This document shows positions 1 through 6,371 of a stretch of DNA of 7,743 bases, in pieces. The translations under genes and the position numbers were made by a program. The notes under the pieces were generated by a model. The model saw only the letters and a program-made list of their open reading frames with translations. It was not told the origin of the DNA and did no database searches. Origin of the DNA: a bacterium. Lineage in GTDB: Bacteria > Thermosulfidibacterota > Thermosulfidibacteria > Thermosulfidibacterales > JALWSI01. The DNA lies in NCBI GenBank assembly GCA_027080315.1, contig JALWSI010000060.1, forward strand, positions 1 to 7,743, given 5' to 3'. Within the stretch, counting starts at the first letter, position 1. Each line of letters starts with the position of its first letter.

Positions 1-116
1 GCTGGCCCTTCAGACTCAATGAGCAGACCGATAACCTCTGTTATCTTCCCATAGACTGCAACGGGATCTTTTGAGCGTACTGCCTCAAGGTAAGGGGAGA
101 GGTTAATTGCAGGCAT
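1..116 (-). CDS. fliI: Flagellar export ATPase FliI, N-terminal fragment (runs off the window)
   Basis: FliI is the cytoplasmic ATPase of flagellar type III export; it forms a ring at the export gate and is held in check by FliH. Only the first 38 codons are present, reading from ATG at 116 off the left edge. The visible peptide begins MPAINLSPYLEAVRSKDPVA and continues into a G-K-I-T-E-V-I-G-L-L-I-E-S stretch. That stretch matches the start of the N-terminal beta-barrel of FliI and related F1-type ATPases, which usually reads G-x-V-x-x-V-x-G-x-x-I-E. The Walker motifs would lie outside the window. The start is supported by GGAGAG at 126-121, four bases upstream of ATG. The gene overlaps the end of fliH by 14 nt, so the two are probably translationally coupled. 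The identification rests on this short N-terminus plus the standard fliF-fliG-fliH-fliI gene order. Confidence 0.88.
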   Translation of the reverse strand, partial: MPAINLSPYLEAVRSKDPVAVYGKITEVIGLLIESEGP

Positions 117-954
117 TAGCCTCTCCAGCCTTGATAAGGGAATCGGCAACCTCTTTTATTCTGGTCTCCAAAGTGGCGTTAACCACCCCTTTGTCTGTCT
201 CTACCACACATCCACCCCGCTTAATGCTTGGAGAAGAGACAAGCTGAATGCCCTCGGTCTCAATCTGGCCTGACTCTTTCAAAACAGATAGGTCTTTGGG
301 GTTGAGCTTCACCACCACCTCGCTTGACTCCCCTATCTTCTCCAAAGCCTTCTGCACAATCTCTCCTATGCTCTCAGGCTTCTCCTCAAACTCCTTCATG
401 GCTATGGAAGCCCCAATCTGGAAGGCCAAGGATACCAGTTCGGCTTCGTAAGACTTAAGGTTTTCTTGAAGCTCCTTTCGGACCTTGGCAAGGTGCTCTA
501 AAGACTCCTTTGCCCTTTCCAATATCCCCTGAAAACGCTTCTCTGAAAGGGCAAGGCCTTCTCGTTTACCCTCTTGAAAGCCTTTCTCAAAACCCTCTTG
601 GAAACCTGCTGTAAACCCTTCCTCTTTGCCCTTTGCAAAACCCTCTTCGTATCCTTTTTTAAGGCCCTCTGCCTTTCCCTCTTCAAAACCCCTTTTCTTT
701 GCATCCTGAAAGACAGCGTCTATCTCTTTCTCATCAATAGAAACCTGCTCTTTCACAGAGCCGCTCTCTTTACCAGGATTTACAGGCTTTTGATCTGCTT
801 TATTCATTGGGGAAGGATCCAAAACAGAAAAAACCTCTCCTTCCTCCCCCCCACCTGAAAGGGGAGAGAACTGGAAGGGAACAACCCTCTTTTCGTCCAC
901 CTCTTTTATCACTACACCGCTGTTATACCAGTACTTCCTCAGCTCCAGCCCCAA
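103..954 (-). CDS. fliH: Flagellar export-ATPase regulator/stator FliH
   Basis: FliH binds FliI, restrains its ATPase activity and links it to the rotor C-ring and export gate, playing a role like the peripheral stalk of F- and V-type ATPases. The 283-residue reading has a short N-terminal motif (YWYNSGVVIKE, about residues 8-18) and a low-complexity linker. A strict GxxxG repeat follows at residues 89-133, then a charged helix (about 134-190) and a compact C-terminal domain ending with a conserved-looking GG-C-V-V-E-T region at 247-253. It lies between fliG and fliI, overlapping them by 32 and 14 nt. The start is uncertain: the frame opens after a TGA with TTG at 954 and has no in-frame ATG near it. 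AAGGGG lies about 12 nt upstream of the TTG. GTG at 912 is possible but would cut into the N-terminal motif. Confidence 0.9.
   Translation of the reverse strand: MGLELRKYWYNSGVVIKEVDEKRVVPFQFSPLSGGGEEGEVFSVLDPSPMNKADQKPVNPGKESGSVKEQVSIDEKEIDAVFQDAKKRGFEEGKAEGLKKGYEEGFAKGKEEGFTAGFQEGFEKGFQEGKREGLALSEKRFQGILERAKESLEHLAKVRKELQENLKSYEAELVSLAFQIGASIAMKEFEEKPESIGEIVQKALEKIGESSEVVVKLNPKDLSVLKESGQIETEGIQLVSSPSIKRGGCVVETDKGVVNATLETRIKEVADSLIKAGEANACN
556..690 (-). repeat. Uninterrupted GxxxG repeat within fliH (12 glycines, 4-residue period)
   Basis: FliH residues 89, 93, 97 and so on to 133 are all glycine, giving 11 consecutive GxxxG units with no break. The residue after each glycine is mostly aromatic or basic (Phe six times, Lys three, Tyr and Leu once each). 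The residue before the next glycine is mostly Glu or Lys. GxxxG runs are a known feature of FliH and of the type III secretion relatives, where they are thought to pack helices. In the DNA the run is an imperfect 12-base tandem repeat, visible on the plus strand as recurring CCCTCTT/CCCTTTC blocks. Confidence 0.93.
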
Positions 955-1948
955 GGGAGATCACCCCTTCATCCTCAAGACGTCTCACAACATCTACCAC
1001 GTCTCGCTGGGCTTTCTCCACCTCTTTGAGCTTAACAGGACCCATGTACTCCATCTCCTCTTTTATGGTCTCAACGGCTCTGGAGGACATGTTGCTGAAG
1101 AAGCGCTCTTTAACCTCTTCGCTGGCCCCTTTCAGGGCAACCGTGAGAGCCCGTTTATCCACTCTCTTCAGGATCTCTCTCATGGCCACATCATCAAGAG
1201 CGGCTATATCCTCAAACACAAACATCATATCCCTGATCTGAGAGGCCAGATCAGGATCCTCTTTGGCAATGTTGTCAAGAACCTCTTTACTGGCCTCACG
1301 ATCCATACGGTTCAGGATCTCGGCCACAGCCTTTATTCCACCAATCTCAATGTTGCTCGTTGTCATGGTATGCAGCTTCTCCTCAAGCACCACTGACAAT
1401 CGTCTTAAAACCTCTGGAGAGATGTCGTTCAAAGTGGCGAGTCTCTTCACCGTTTCTATTTTAATGTTTTCAGGCAAAGAGGCAAGACACTCTGAGGCCT
1501 GGGGGGGATCAAGATGGGCAAGAACCAGAGCTATGGTTTGAGGATGCTCTTTTTGGATAATCTTGGATAGCTGCTGAGGATTTATGTTTTTGAGTGCGTC
1601 AAATCCAATGGAGGACTCCATTCCCTTAACAAGCTGATTCAAAATGCTCTTGGCCCTCTGAGGTCCCACGGACTCCAAAAGAACCTTCTTTGCGTAGTCA
1701 ACTCCCCCTTTGGCAAGATACTCCCGGGCAAGGGTTAGGCTGTAGAACTCCTCCAACACCTTGCGGGATACCTCAGGGTCAACGTTCTTAGTGAGGGAGA
1801 TCTCCTGAGTAAGAACCCTTATAGCCTCCTCTGAGAGCTCCCTCATAACATCAACAGCCACATCCTCCCCTAAGGCTATGATGAATATGGCGGCTTTCTG
1901 AGGCCCTGTGAGCTCCTCAACACTGGTTACTGAAACATTATCCGCCAT
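923..1948 (-). CDS. fliG: Flagellar motor switch protein FliG
   Basis: FliG is the rotor C-ring protein that sits on FliF and contacts the stator through charged residues to generate torque and set rotation direction. The 341-residue product is close to the usual 330-340. It opens with the typical L-T-G-P-Q-K-A-A-I-F segment (residues 13-22). It carries the EHPQ motif (134-137) in the middle domain, a GG-x-x-A-x-A-E-I-L-N linker region (203-213), and M-F-V-F (242-245) ahead of the C-terminal domain. Charged torque-helix positions of well-studied FliG proteins appear kept in sign: K273, K280/R282, E297/E298 and K306. ATG at 1948 is chosen because GGAGGGG lies four bases upstream and it shares one base with the fliF stop (TGATG). 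A GTG at 1981 in the same frame lies inside fliF and adds an unlikely MVRGRLNGRGV extension. Confidence 0.97.
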   Translation of the reverse strand: MADNVSVTSVEELTGPQKAAIFIIALGEDVAVDVMRELSEEAIRVLTQEISLTKNVDPEVSRKVLEEFYSLTLAREYLAKGGVDYAKKVLLESVGPQRAKSILNQLVKGMESSIGFDALKNINPQQLSKIIQKEHPQTIALVLAHLDPPQASECLASLPENIKIETVKRLATLNDISPEVLRRLSVVLEEKLHTMTTSNIEIGGIKAVAEILNRMDREASKEVLDNIAKEDPDLASQIRDMMFVFEDIAALDDVAMREILKRVDKRALTVALKGASEEVKERFFSNMSSRAVETIKEEMEYMGPVKLKEVEKAQRDVVDVVRRLEDEGVISLGAGAEEVLV

Positions 1949-3669
1949 CACTCCCCTCCCATTGAGCCTTCCTCTAACCACACCTCAAGCAACTGAGCTG
2001 TGCTGGTAGGATTCTCCCTCACCCAGTTTCGGATCTGATCCATGAGCACCTTCATCTTAACCTTGTCCAGCTGAAGCTCTTCCATCTTATCCTTTCCAAC
2101 GATATCCTCCAGCACTTCGTTGGGATCAACCACAGGGGGAGCCTTCATAGCGTAGGTGGGAGCACCTGCCTCCTCTCCCTCTCCTTCCCCAACTGTGAGA
2201 TCAACACCTTCGCCTTCCCGTGCCACAGGTTCTCTGGTAAGCCCCCCTTCAACTATCCACTTCACCAATGGACGAAGCACGAAAAGGATTAGGAGCACTA
2301 CAAACACAAAGTAAACCAGATATTTAAGAATGGAGAGTACCAGCACCTTTCTCTCCTCCTTCGCAAAGCTCTTCTGCAACGATTCTTGCTCTTCTGTATT
2401 AAATGGCACATTTACCACCTCAACGCTATCCTTACGTTTGGGGTTATAACCTATGGCACCCATAACAACCTTTTTGATAGCCTCTATCTCCTCTTTAGAT
2501 CTGGGGTGGTAGATGCGCTTTTCTTTCTTCCCCTCTTTCTTTATCTCATAGGTACCATCAATCATAACCGCTGCAGAGATCCTTTTGATAACCCCTGCAG
2601 GCTCCACTCGCTTCTCGGTGGTTTTACTGATCTCGTAGTTTCTTATCTTGTGCTCTTTGCTATAACGAACCTTGCTTCCCTCTTTTGAGAGAACCTCTGG
2701 AGGGCCGAGATTGGATTCTACCCCTGGAATACCACCAACCTTGGGAAGATTACCAACCCCCTTCTCGTTGGTGATCTCCTCGCTTCTCACCACATTTTCA
2801 GGGTCATAAAACTCTTTGTACTGCTCAACCTTTCCAAAATCCACGTCAACCGTCACCTTGGCAACCACCTTGTTGCGGCCAAGGGTTTGACCAAGCATAG
2901 AGATGATCTTCTGTTCATACAGCCTCTCAAGTTTTCTCTTGTACTCTATTCTGTTTAGACCACCAACTTTGGTCTCTTCTTCCTCTTTGTCAGAGGTCAA
3001 AATATCGCTAAGCACCCGGCCGTGGGTGTCAACAACTGTGACATTCTCAGGCTTCAGTCCCTCAACAGCCGACGAGACCAGGTGCACGATACCTTTAACC
3101 TGGCCCTTGGTTAGACTGACTCCATCTTTCAGCTTTAATAGAACAGAGGCGGTGGGCTGCTGTCTCTCTTCAAGAAATAGGCTCTTTTTGGGTATCACCA
3201 GATGAACCCTGGCGAACTCCACAGCGTCTATCTTGCTTATGGTTCTGGAAAGCTCTCCTTGTAAAGCCCTTATGTACTCAACCCGTTCCAGAAAATCGGT
3301 CATTCCTATGTTGGTCTTGTCAAAAATCTCAAAACCAATCCCCCCTCCTTTGGGAAGGCCCTCTGAAGCAAGCTCCAAACGAAGATCGTAAACCTTATCC
3401 TTTGGCACAAGAACGGTTGAGCCGCCTTTGGTTAATTTGTATTCAATATTCTTCTCTTTTAAATACTTAACCACCGACGAAGCGTCTTTTGAGTCAAGAT
3501 TTGAAAAGAGAACCCCCATGGTATCTCGTTGAGAATAGCTGAAGGCAAGTACCAAAAATAAGGTAAACAACAGCCCTGCCCCTAACCACAGCGATATTCT
3601 CTTCCCCTTGCTAAGGGAGCCGTAGAAGGTGGATATCTCGTTAAAAAACTCGGCCTTGGCCAACGGCAA
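1948..3669 (-). CDS. fliF: Flagellar MS-ring protein FliF
   Basis: FliF assembles into the MS ring in the cytoplasmic membrane, the base on which the switch, rod and export apparatus are built. The 573-residue product has a short cytoplasmic N-terminus and a first membrane helix at about 26-44. A YscJ/FliF-type periplasmic ring domain follows (about 50-225), including L-A-S-E-G-L-P-K-G-G-G (100-110) and F-A-R-V-H-L-V-I-P (152-160). A second periplasmic region contains a flexible Gly/Pro stretch (about 303-325), and a second membrane helix lies at about 442-466. The C-terminal tail, with R-N-W-V-x-E-N-P and a final acidic helix (547-567), is the expected FliG-binding site. The start is TTG at 3669, three bases after AGGAG (3677-3673); a second TTG at 3663 is spaced nine bases and is equally possible. 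It is the first gene of the visible flagellar operon. Confidence 0.97.
   Translation of the reverse strand: MPLAKAEFFNEISTFYGSLSKGKRISLWLGAGLLFTLFLVLAFSYSQRDTMGVLFSNLDSKDASSVVKYLKEKNIEYKLTKGGSTVLVPKDKVYDLRLELASEGLPKGGGIGFEIFDKTNIGMTDFLERVEYIRALQGELSRTISKIDAVEFARVHLVIPKKSLFLEERQQPTASVLLKLKDGVSLTKGQVKGIVHLVSSAVEGLKPENVTVVDTHGRVLSDILTSDKEEEETKVGGLNRIEYKRKLERLYEQKIISMLGQTLGRNKVVAKVTVDVDFGKVEQYKEFYDPENVVRSEEITNEKGVGNLPKVGGIPGVESNLGPPEVLSKEGSKVRYSKEHKIRNYEISKTTEKRVEPAGVIKRISAAVMIDGTYEIKKEGKKEKRIYHPRSKEEIEAIKKVVMGAIGYNPKRKDSVEVVNVPFNTEEQESLQKSFAKEERKVLVLSILKYLVYFVFVVLLILFVLRPLVKWIVEGGLTREPVAREGEGVDLTVGEGEGEEAGAPTYAMKAPPVVDPNEVLEDIVGKDKMEELQLDKVKMKVLMDQIRNWVRENPTSTAQLLEVWLEEGSMGGE
1953..1959 (-). promoter_or_regulatory. 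Ribosome binding site for fliG
   Basis: GGAGGGG lies four bases upstream of ATG 1948, inside the last codons of fliF. It decides the fliG start in favour of the ATG overlapping the fliF stop. It also suggests that fliG can be loaded by ribosomes terminating on fliF. Confidence 0.8.
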
Positions 3670-3677
3670 CCTCTCCT
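3670..3677 (-). promoter_or_regulatory. Ribosome binding site for fliF with two candidate TTG starts
   Basis: The minus strand reads AGGAGAGG directly before TTG (3669), followed by CCG and a second TTG (3663). AGGAG is three bases from the first TTG and nine from the second, so the second fits usual spacing at least as well. No ATG or GTG near it begins the same reading frame with such a site. Confidence 0.65.
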
Positions 3678-3744
3678 ACACCCAAACGGGTCTATTTACC
3701 TAGCCCCGGCTCCCCTTTATTCTTCTCTTACATCTTACAATGCT

Positions 3745-3773
3745 TTTCTACAACAAGCCGTAAAAAGTTTCAA
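3745..3773 (-). promoter_or_regulatory. Candidate sigma-70-type promoter for the fliF-fliG-fliH-fliI operon
   Basis: The minus strand has TTGAAA (3773-3768, five of six to the -35 consensus), exactly 17 bases, then TAGAAA (3750-3745, four of six to the -10 consensus). Transcription would start near 3738, leaving a leader of about 70 nt before the fliF start. The -10 match is modest and the region is AT-rich, so a chance match is possible. I saw no good sigma-28 or sigma-54 site in the gap. Confidence 0.4.
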
Positions 3774-3785
3774 GATAAAAACCGC

Positions 3786-3823
3786 AAAAAAACACAATCA
3801 AAAGGCCAACTTCCATCCTTTGA
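3786..3823 (-). terminator. Possible weak intrinsic terminator ahead of the fliF promoter
   Basis: On the minus strand TCAAAGG (3823-3817) can pair with CCTTTTGA (3805-3798) across an 11-base loop, with one bulged T, and a run of seven T follows at 3792-3786. The stem is short and AT-rich and the T run starts five bases after it, so it is a poor terminator. It lies between the peroxiredoxin gene and the candidate fliF promoter, where separating the two units would make sense. Confidence 0.22.
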
Positions 3824-3911
3824 CACCACATAAAAAGGCAACAAAAAGGACATGGCCCAGTGTAGAAGATCCTGATAGACTAAGACTTCGTAGGATAAAA
3901 AACTAATTTAC

Positions 3912-3940
3912 AGGTTAACTGTCCACCTCTTTTTTAACCT
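3912..3940. repeat. Perfect 7-bp inverted repeat (AGGTTAA / TTAACCT)
   Basis: AGGTTAA at 3912-3918 is the exact reverse complement of TTAACCT at 3934-3940, with 15 bases between them. It lies downstream of the peroxiredoxin gene and 10 bases from the next inverted repeat. No T run follows it, so it is not a standard terminator. It could be an operator or an RNA hairpin, or chance. Confidence 0.45.
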
Positions 3941-3950
3941 TAGTCAGGGC

Positions 3951-3989
3951 ATAAGATACCACATTGTGCTGATACGAAATCTATCTTAT
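3951..3989. repeat. Perfect 8-bp inverted repeat (ATAAGATA / TATCTTAT)
   Basis: ATAAGATA at 3951-3958 is the exact reverse complement of TATCTTAT at 3982-3989, separated by 23 bases. It starts about nine bases after the peroxiredoxin stop codon on the minus strand. The stem has little GC and no T run follows, so it would be a weak terminator at best. It may instead be a 3' structure of the peroxiredoxin transcript. Confidence 0.45.
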
Positions 3990-3997
3990 TTCTGGAT

Positions 3998-4450
3998 TCA
4001 GCCTTTTAATAGGTTCAGGATCTCCTCTATATCCGGCACCTCTTTAATGGGATAAACCTTAACAAAAGAGACCCTATGTTCGGTATCAAGGATCACATTG
4101 GCCCTCTCAGAGAATCCGTCGTTCTCCCTGAAAAGACCAAGGCTATTGGCAAGGGCCCCATGGGGCCAGAAGTCACAGAGAAGAGGGGTTTTTGACACCT
4201 TGAGCTCCTTTGCCCAGGCGTTCTTGCAGGGCACCGAATCAACGCTAACACCCACGGCAACAACCCCCATGGCCTCAAAGCGTTCAAAGTTCTCTTCCAG
4301 GCTCTTCATCTGTTCAGCGCAGACAGGGGTCCATGCCAAGGGATGAAAAGAGAGGAGCACCCTTTTGCCTTTGTGCTCTTCAAGGCTAAACTCGTTGCCC
4401 CTGTTGTCTTTCAAGGTGAAGGGCTCAACCTTGGTTCCAATAACTGCCAT
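3998..4450 (-). CDS. AhpE-like peroxiredoxin (AhpC/TSA family)
   Basis: Peroxiredoxins are cytoplasmic thiol peroxidases that reduce hydrogen peroxide and organic peroxides using a reactive cysteine. The 150-residue product has the thioredoxin-fold pattern. The active-site motif P-L-A-W-T-P-V-C (37-44) fits PxxxTxxC, which makes C44 the peroxidatic cysteine. The S-E-R-A segment (114-117) probably supplies the conserved arginine at 116. D-F-W-P-H-G (93-98) and Y-P-I-K-E-V-P-D (133-140) also match the family, the former resembling mycobacterial AhpE. Further cysteines are C75 and C92, so a resolving cysteine cannot be excluded. ATG at 4450 is chosen because GGGAGG lies five bases upstream; the in-frame ATG at 4504 would add an unrelated 18-residue leader. 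The gene is read towards the flagellar operon but separated from it, and stands divergent to the nucleotidyltransferase gene. Confidence 0.94.
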   Translation of the reverse strand: MAVIGTKVEPFTLKDNRGNEFSLEEHKGKRVLLSFHPLAWTPVCAEQMKSLEENFERFEAMGVVAVGVSVDSVPCKNAWAKELKVSKTPLLCDFWPHGALANSLGLFRENDGFSERANVILDTEHRVSFVKVYPIKEVPDIEEILNLLKG

Positions 4451-4455
4451 AGCAA

Positions 4456-4461
4456 CCTCCC
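4456..4461 (-). promoter_or_regulatory. Ribosome binding site for the peroxiredoxin gene
   Basis: GGGAGG lies five bases upstream of ATG 4450. It decides the start over the in-frame ATG at 4504 and trims the protein to the usual family N-terminus (M-A-V-I-G-T-K-V-E-P-F-T-L). Confidence 0.8.
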
Positions 4462-4662
4462 ACTCTTTTGGGCTCGGTTTACACTGTGTGATGGCAAGGG
4501 GCAATCATGGAAAGAAACACCGTGGCTTCTGAGAGTGGTGAAGTGCGGTGTAGGTGATGGGTGATGTTGTATGGAGCAACCTCATAAATGTATGGTTTGA
4601 GAACAGGAAGTCTAGGATCTCTCGTTGCGCCAAGCGGAGTACCGGGATATCATACAGGCACC

Positions 4663-5118
4663 ATGAAACAAGCATTTATGGAAGAAGAGAGAATAAGGAC
4701 CTTCACTTTACCACAAGAAGAGAAGGAGAGGCTGATAGAGGCTATAAAAGAACTATTGGGGAGAGAAGATAGGATACTCTTGGCCTTTCTCTACGGCTCT
4801 TTCCTTGAAGATGGTCCTTTCAGAGACATAGACGTGGGCATTGTGGTAGAAGAGGAGCCTCCTCCCCCTCTTCTCTACGAATGCCAGCTGGAGAACGAGA
4901 TAGAAAAAGCGTTAGATACGGATATCCCCCTTGATCTTCGGATTATCAACCACGCCCCGGTAACCTTCCTCTACAACGTGATCAAGGGAAAGCTGCTTGT
5001 GTACAGGGACTCAGACTTTTTCGCCGACTATGTTACGCTGGTAGCCAGGAAGTACCTTGACCTAAAACCAAGGCTGGATCACTACACAAAGGAAGCGTAC
5101 AATTATGCAGATAGATAG
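4663..5118 (+). CDS. MntA-type (MNT-domain) nucleotidyltransferase, no adjacent HEPN partner
   Basis: This belongs to the small polymerase-beta-fold nucleotidyltransferases that include the MntA antitoxins, which AMPylate and so silence HepT (HEPN, DUF86) RNase toxins. The catalytic signature is complete in the 151-residue reading: L-Y-G-S-F (43-47), D55-I-D57, and a third acid at D91 in I-P-L-D-L-R-I. The gap from GS to DxD is eight residues, shorter than the ten of the classic GSX10DXD motif. The C-terminal part (L-V-A-R-K-Y-L-D-L-K-P, 126-136) is helical. Catalysis is therefore expected; the target is not shown by sequence. The start is a choice between ATG 4663 (weak AGG upstream), ATG 4678 and ATG 4588; 4663 keeps the family-like N-terminus. 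No HEPN gene lies beside it: the next genes are on the opposite strand. Confidence 0.85.
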   Translation: MKQAFMEEERIRTFTLPQEEKERLIEAIKELLGREDRILLAFLYGSFLEDGPFRDIDVGIVVEEEPPPPLLYECQLENEIEKALDTDIPLDLRIINHAPVTFLYNVIKGKLLVYRDSDFFADYVTLVARKYLDLKPRLDHYTKEAYNYADR

Positions 5119-5143
5119 AAACAGAGTAAGAAGGACCTATACT

Positions 5144-6133
5144 TTACCTGTATCTCTGCCCTCCTATTCTGAATCTCCTTGGTTTGAAGAAATCTATCCA
5201 TGAGAATGAGGCTGTTTGAATCAGTTCTTCTGCCGTTTCTCTGGCAGACCTTCTGGGTTCCCACCCTAAAACCTCTTTTGTGCGAGAGGTATCAAAGCTC
5301 CGATACCTGTTCTCATACAGCAAATAGAACCAGTCCATAGAGAATTTGCTCAAGCGAAGTCTCCAGAGGATCCGTCCTATGAGGTATATGAGGGAAGACG
5401 GTAGGGTTGGGCAGGGCTTATTCATGAGTTTCGCCAGCTCTTTCATGGGTAGGCTCTCTGGAGAGCTCACCAAAAAAGCACCTCTGACCTCAGAGAAGAT
5501 GGCCTTAATCACAGCGTCTTTAAGGTCCTCCTCATGGACCAAAGGCACAGCCGCCCCGTGGGGAACATCCATGAGAAAAGGGAAAAGAGCAAATTCGTTG
5601 AAGAAGTTGTAGCAGTTGGCTCCAGCCACCACACCGGGTCTAAGTCTAACTATGGAAACCTCGGGGTAAAGCTCTTCTATTCCGTCACATAACTTCTCTA
5701 TCAAGTACTTGGTGTGCCCGTAATAACTCCTGGTATCCTTAACAATTGGGGTAGAAATAGAGATGACCTCGGGCCTGTCAGGCAAGATCCCGTAGGCGGC
5801 TATGGATGAGGTGTAAACGATCCTCTTAATCCCAGCTTTTATTGCAGAGAGGAAAACATTGGTGGTCCCGTGCAGGTTAATCTCGTAAATACGGCGGTAG
5901 TCCAAGATGGGTTCCACAATAAAGGCCAGGTGCAAGAGAAGATCACACCCCTCCATAACCTCAGATAGCCCCTTTTGGGTTATATCCACTTTGTGGAACT
6001 CAAGTTTTTCAAGGGTTTCTTGGGGCTCGTTGATGTCAATACCAACTATTCTATTCACCTGGGGATGCTCCGCCAGCTCCTTTATAACAAGGCTTCCCAG
6101 GTACCCCGACGAACCAGTGACACAGATCTTCAT
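5144..6133 (-). CDS. NAD-dependent epimerase/dehydratase (extended short-chain dehydrogenase/reductase)
   Basis: The 329-residue product is an extended SDR, a soluble NAD(P)-dependent enzyme of the nucleotide-sugar epimerase, dehydratase and reductase type. It has the Rossmann dinucleotide motif G-S-S-G-Y-L-G (7-13) and an acidic residue after the second strand (D33 in G-I-D-I, favouring NAD). L-L-H-L-A (66-70) and the conserved asparagine N86 follow. The catalytic set is S109/S110 with Y138-G-H-T-K142 (YxxxK). R-L-R-P-G (163-167) and a C-terminal E-V-L-G-W-E-P-R motif complete the match. The substrate cannot be read from the sequence; no sugar-synthesis or glycosyltransferase genes are nearby. 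ATG at 6133 is preceded by an AGG seven bases upstream. It converges with the nucleotidyltransferase gene, leaving 25 bases, and is divergent from the hydantoinase gene. Confidence 0.92.
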   Translation of the reverse strand: MKICVTGSSGYLGSLVIKELAEHPQVNRIVGIDINEPQETLEKLEFHKVDITQKGLSEVMEGCDLLLHLAFIVEPILDYRRIYEINLHGTTNVFLSAIKAGIKRIVYTSSIAAYGILPDRPEVISISTPIVKDTRSYYGHTKYLIEKLCDGIEELYPEVSIVRLRPGVVAGANCYNFFNEFALFPFLMDVPHGAAVPLVHEEDLKDAVIKAIFSEVRGAFLVSSPESLPMKELAKLMNKPCPTLPSSLIYLIGRILWRLRLSKFSMDWFYLLYENRYRSFDTSRTKEVLGWEPRRSARETAEELIQTASFSWIDFFKPRRFRIGGQRYR

Positions 6134-6371
6134 GGCAACCTATCCACCATTTGTAGGGCTAAAGCTGCTTCTTCCAATCCCAATGCTACCTTCTCCACTC
6201 TCGGTCATTGCTACTCTGGCTATTAAAGACGGGGATCATAAGCAAGAGAGGTTTTGTGGTTAGTGGAAGTTATCCCAGACAAGAGAGAAACGGGAGGGAA
6301 AACCTGTTCACGCTGACATAGGTGATGGTAAGAGGTAATGGTGGATAGTAAATGGATCATGGTGGTGGAAA

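Larger units (their letters stand above)
3670..3997. other. Non-coding gap between the peroxiredoxin gene and fliF
   Basis: This 328-nt AT-rich stretch has no convincing reading frame on either strand. Read on the minus strand from the peroxiredoxin stop, it contains two perfect inverted repeats (3989-3951 and 3940-3912) and a weak terminator-like hairpin (3823-3786). A sigma-70-like promoter (3773-3745) and the fliF ribosome binding site follow. No fliE, flgB or flgC is present here, so the flagellar cluster starts at fliF in this direction. Confidence 0.7.

Noticed and set aside
498-704. Minus-strand frame coding a very basic 68-residue Lys/Arg-rich peptide
   Set aside because: It lies wholly inside fliH in another frame. 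Its basic repeat character is the out-of-frame reading of the 12-base GxxxG tandem units.
1949-1981. GTG at 1981 as the fliG start
   Set aside because: It lies inside fliF, adds an atypical Arg/Gly-rich leader and has no good ribosome site. ATG 1948 has a strong one and overlaps the fliF stop.
3795-3812. TGGCC-N7-TTGT on the minus strand as a sigma-54 promoter for the flagellar operon
   Set aside because: The essential GC of the -12 element is GT and the -24 element is only partly matched.
4451-4504. ATG at 4504 as the peroxiredoxin start
   Set aside because: The extra 18 residues do not look like the family, and GGGAGG sits five bases before ATG 4450.
4554-4772. Plus-strand 72-residue frame overlapping the start of the nucleotidyltransferase gene
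   Set aside because: It has no recognisable motif and overlaps the much better supported nucleotidyltransferase frame.
5119-5143. Shared bidirectional terminator between the converging nucleotidyltransferase and epimerase genes
   Set aside because: The 25-base gap shows no stem of useful length and no T run in either direction.
4551-6328. TAGGTGATGG present at 4551-4560 and 6319-6328, upstream of both plus-strand genes
   Set aside because: It is only ten bases long, lies in purine-rich low-complexity stretches and sits at different distances from the genes. It is probably chance.
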